Assembly (NCBI GenBank): GCA_964498015.1
Contig: CAZCFT010000121.1
Span: 1 to 6,412, forward strand
Direction of reading: 5' to 3'
DNA length: 6,412 bases
DNA from: CAWEZN01 sp964498015
GTDB taxonomy: Bacteria; Zixibacteria; MSB-5A5; GN15; PGXB01
In this document: positions 5,998 to 6,412 of the stretch, in pieces
Numbering within the stretch: the stretch's first letter is position 1
Layout: every line of letters begins with the position of its first letter
The notes under the pieces: model-generated
The model's database searches: none
Seen by the model: the letters and a program-made list of their open reading frames with translations, nothing else
What the model was told of the DNA's origin: nothing
Translations under genes and position numbers: made by a program

Positions 5998-6412
5998 TTG
6001 GCTCCCACAATGTCGATCAAGAATCGTTCTAATTTATCGGCCAGCATGTCCCAGCCGTAGAATGATTCCACCAGTTTTCTTCCCGCGGCGCCAAGCTTAT
6101 TTCTTAATTGGGCGTCATGCATCAAGACCATTATTTTGTCGGCAAATTCTTCAGGAGTGTCGGCCAGCATGATATCCTGTCCGTCGGTTACATTCAGTCC
6201 CTCGGCGCCCACCCGAGTGGAAACGACCGCCTTCCCCATGGCTAAAGCCTCGATAATTTTCAGACGCGTCCCTCCCCCGATTCTGAGGGGTACAATATAG
6301 ACGGCTCCATTGTGCACATAAGGACGAACATCATCAACTCGTCCAACTATTTTTATCCCGGGGATATCATTCAGCTTCTCGATAAAGGGCGGCGGATTTT
6401 GCCCGACAAAAT
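5994..6412 (-). CDS. Glycosyltransferase (GT-B fold), C-terminal part, cut by the window edge
   Basis: The frame enters from the right edge (first whole codon 6408-6410) and ends with TGA at 5994-5996, giving 138 residues of C-terminal domain. A GTG at 6315-6317 lies inside this frame, but the reading frame and conserved sequence continue upstream of it, so it is not the start. Seen in order, by fragment residue: FVGQNPPPFIEKL (1-13), IPGIKIVGRVDDVRPYV (16-32), IVPLRIGGGTRLKIIEALAMG (39-59), AVVSTRVGAEGL (61-72), a DIMLADTPEEFADKI helix and SFYGWDMLADKLERFL. 'GRVxDVRPY' and 'PLRxGxGTRLKxxEA(L/M)A' mark a common subgroup of family-4-like transferases. The first glutamate of the usual E-x7-E pair is replaced by Gly46, with Glu54 kept, which is the norm for GGTRLK-type members. 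It is the first visible gene of the run and its stop overlaps the start of the next. Its N-terminal domain is outside the window. Confidence 0.88.
   Translation of the reverse strand, partial: FVGQNPPPFIEKLNDIPGIKIVGRVDDVRPYVHNGAVYIVPLRIGGGTRLKIIEALAMGKAVVSTRVGAEGLNVTDGQDIMLADTPEEFADKIMVLMHDAQLRNKLGAAGRKLVESFYGWDMLADKLERFLIDIVGAK
6002..6006 (-). promoter_or_regulatory. Ribosome binding site for the glycosyltransferase starting at 5997
   Basis: GGGAG on the minus strand with 4 bases to ATG 5995-5997, located inside the last codons of the upstream gene. With the ATGA overlap it supports this start and coupled translation of the two glycosyltransferases. Confidence 0.6.

Overview
The window is a single-direction block of cell-surface glycan genes. 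Every gene I can support lies on the minus strand, so transcription runs from high to low coordinates. There are no RNA genes, mobile elements or CRISPR arrays, and no recognisable promoter or terminator. Base composition is moderate (about 45% G+C by eye). The short intergenic gaps and stop/start overlaps are typical of a bacterial polysaccharide operon. The sequence alone does not fix the lineage; it looks like a Gram-negative or environmental candidate-phylum bacterium, but I cannot name one.

In transcription order the layout is as follows. First comes the C-terminal part of a GT-B glycosyltransferase, cut by the right edge (5994-6412). It overlaps by ATGA a complete family-4 type glycosyltransferase (4897-5997). 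Seven bases later is a NodB/CE4 polysaccharide deacetylase (3831-4889). Then come a BioF2/CelD-like GNAT acyltransferase (2710-3804), a left-handed beta-helix acyltransferase (2094-2699) and a second complete family-4 glycosyltransferase (914-2059). Next is a short ORF (555-932) that looks like a glycosyltransferase gene with its middle removed. Last is the N-terminal part of another glycosyltransferase, cut by the left edge (1-498).

A coherent reading is that the glycosyltransferases add sugars to a lipid-linked or nascent glycan. The deacetylase would remove N-acetyl (or O-acetyl) groups, and the two unrelated acyltransferases would add acyl groups, so the product is probably a decorated exopolysaccharide, capsule or O-antigen-like polymer. 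No priming transferase, flippase, polymerase or export gene is in view, so the pathway type stays open.

The most unusual object is the ORF at 555-932. Its start resembles the first strand of a GT-B fold, its middle aligns with an internal segment of the neighbouring gene at 1-498, and its end is a standard glycosyltransferase C-terminal helix. It is far too short to hold a catalytic domain, yet it keeps one open frame and good translation signals. I found nothing that clearly marks a new biological system; the rest is an ordinary, well-formed surface-polysaccharide gene cluster.
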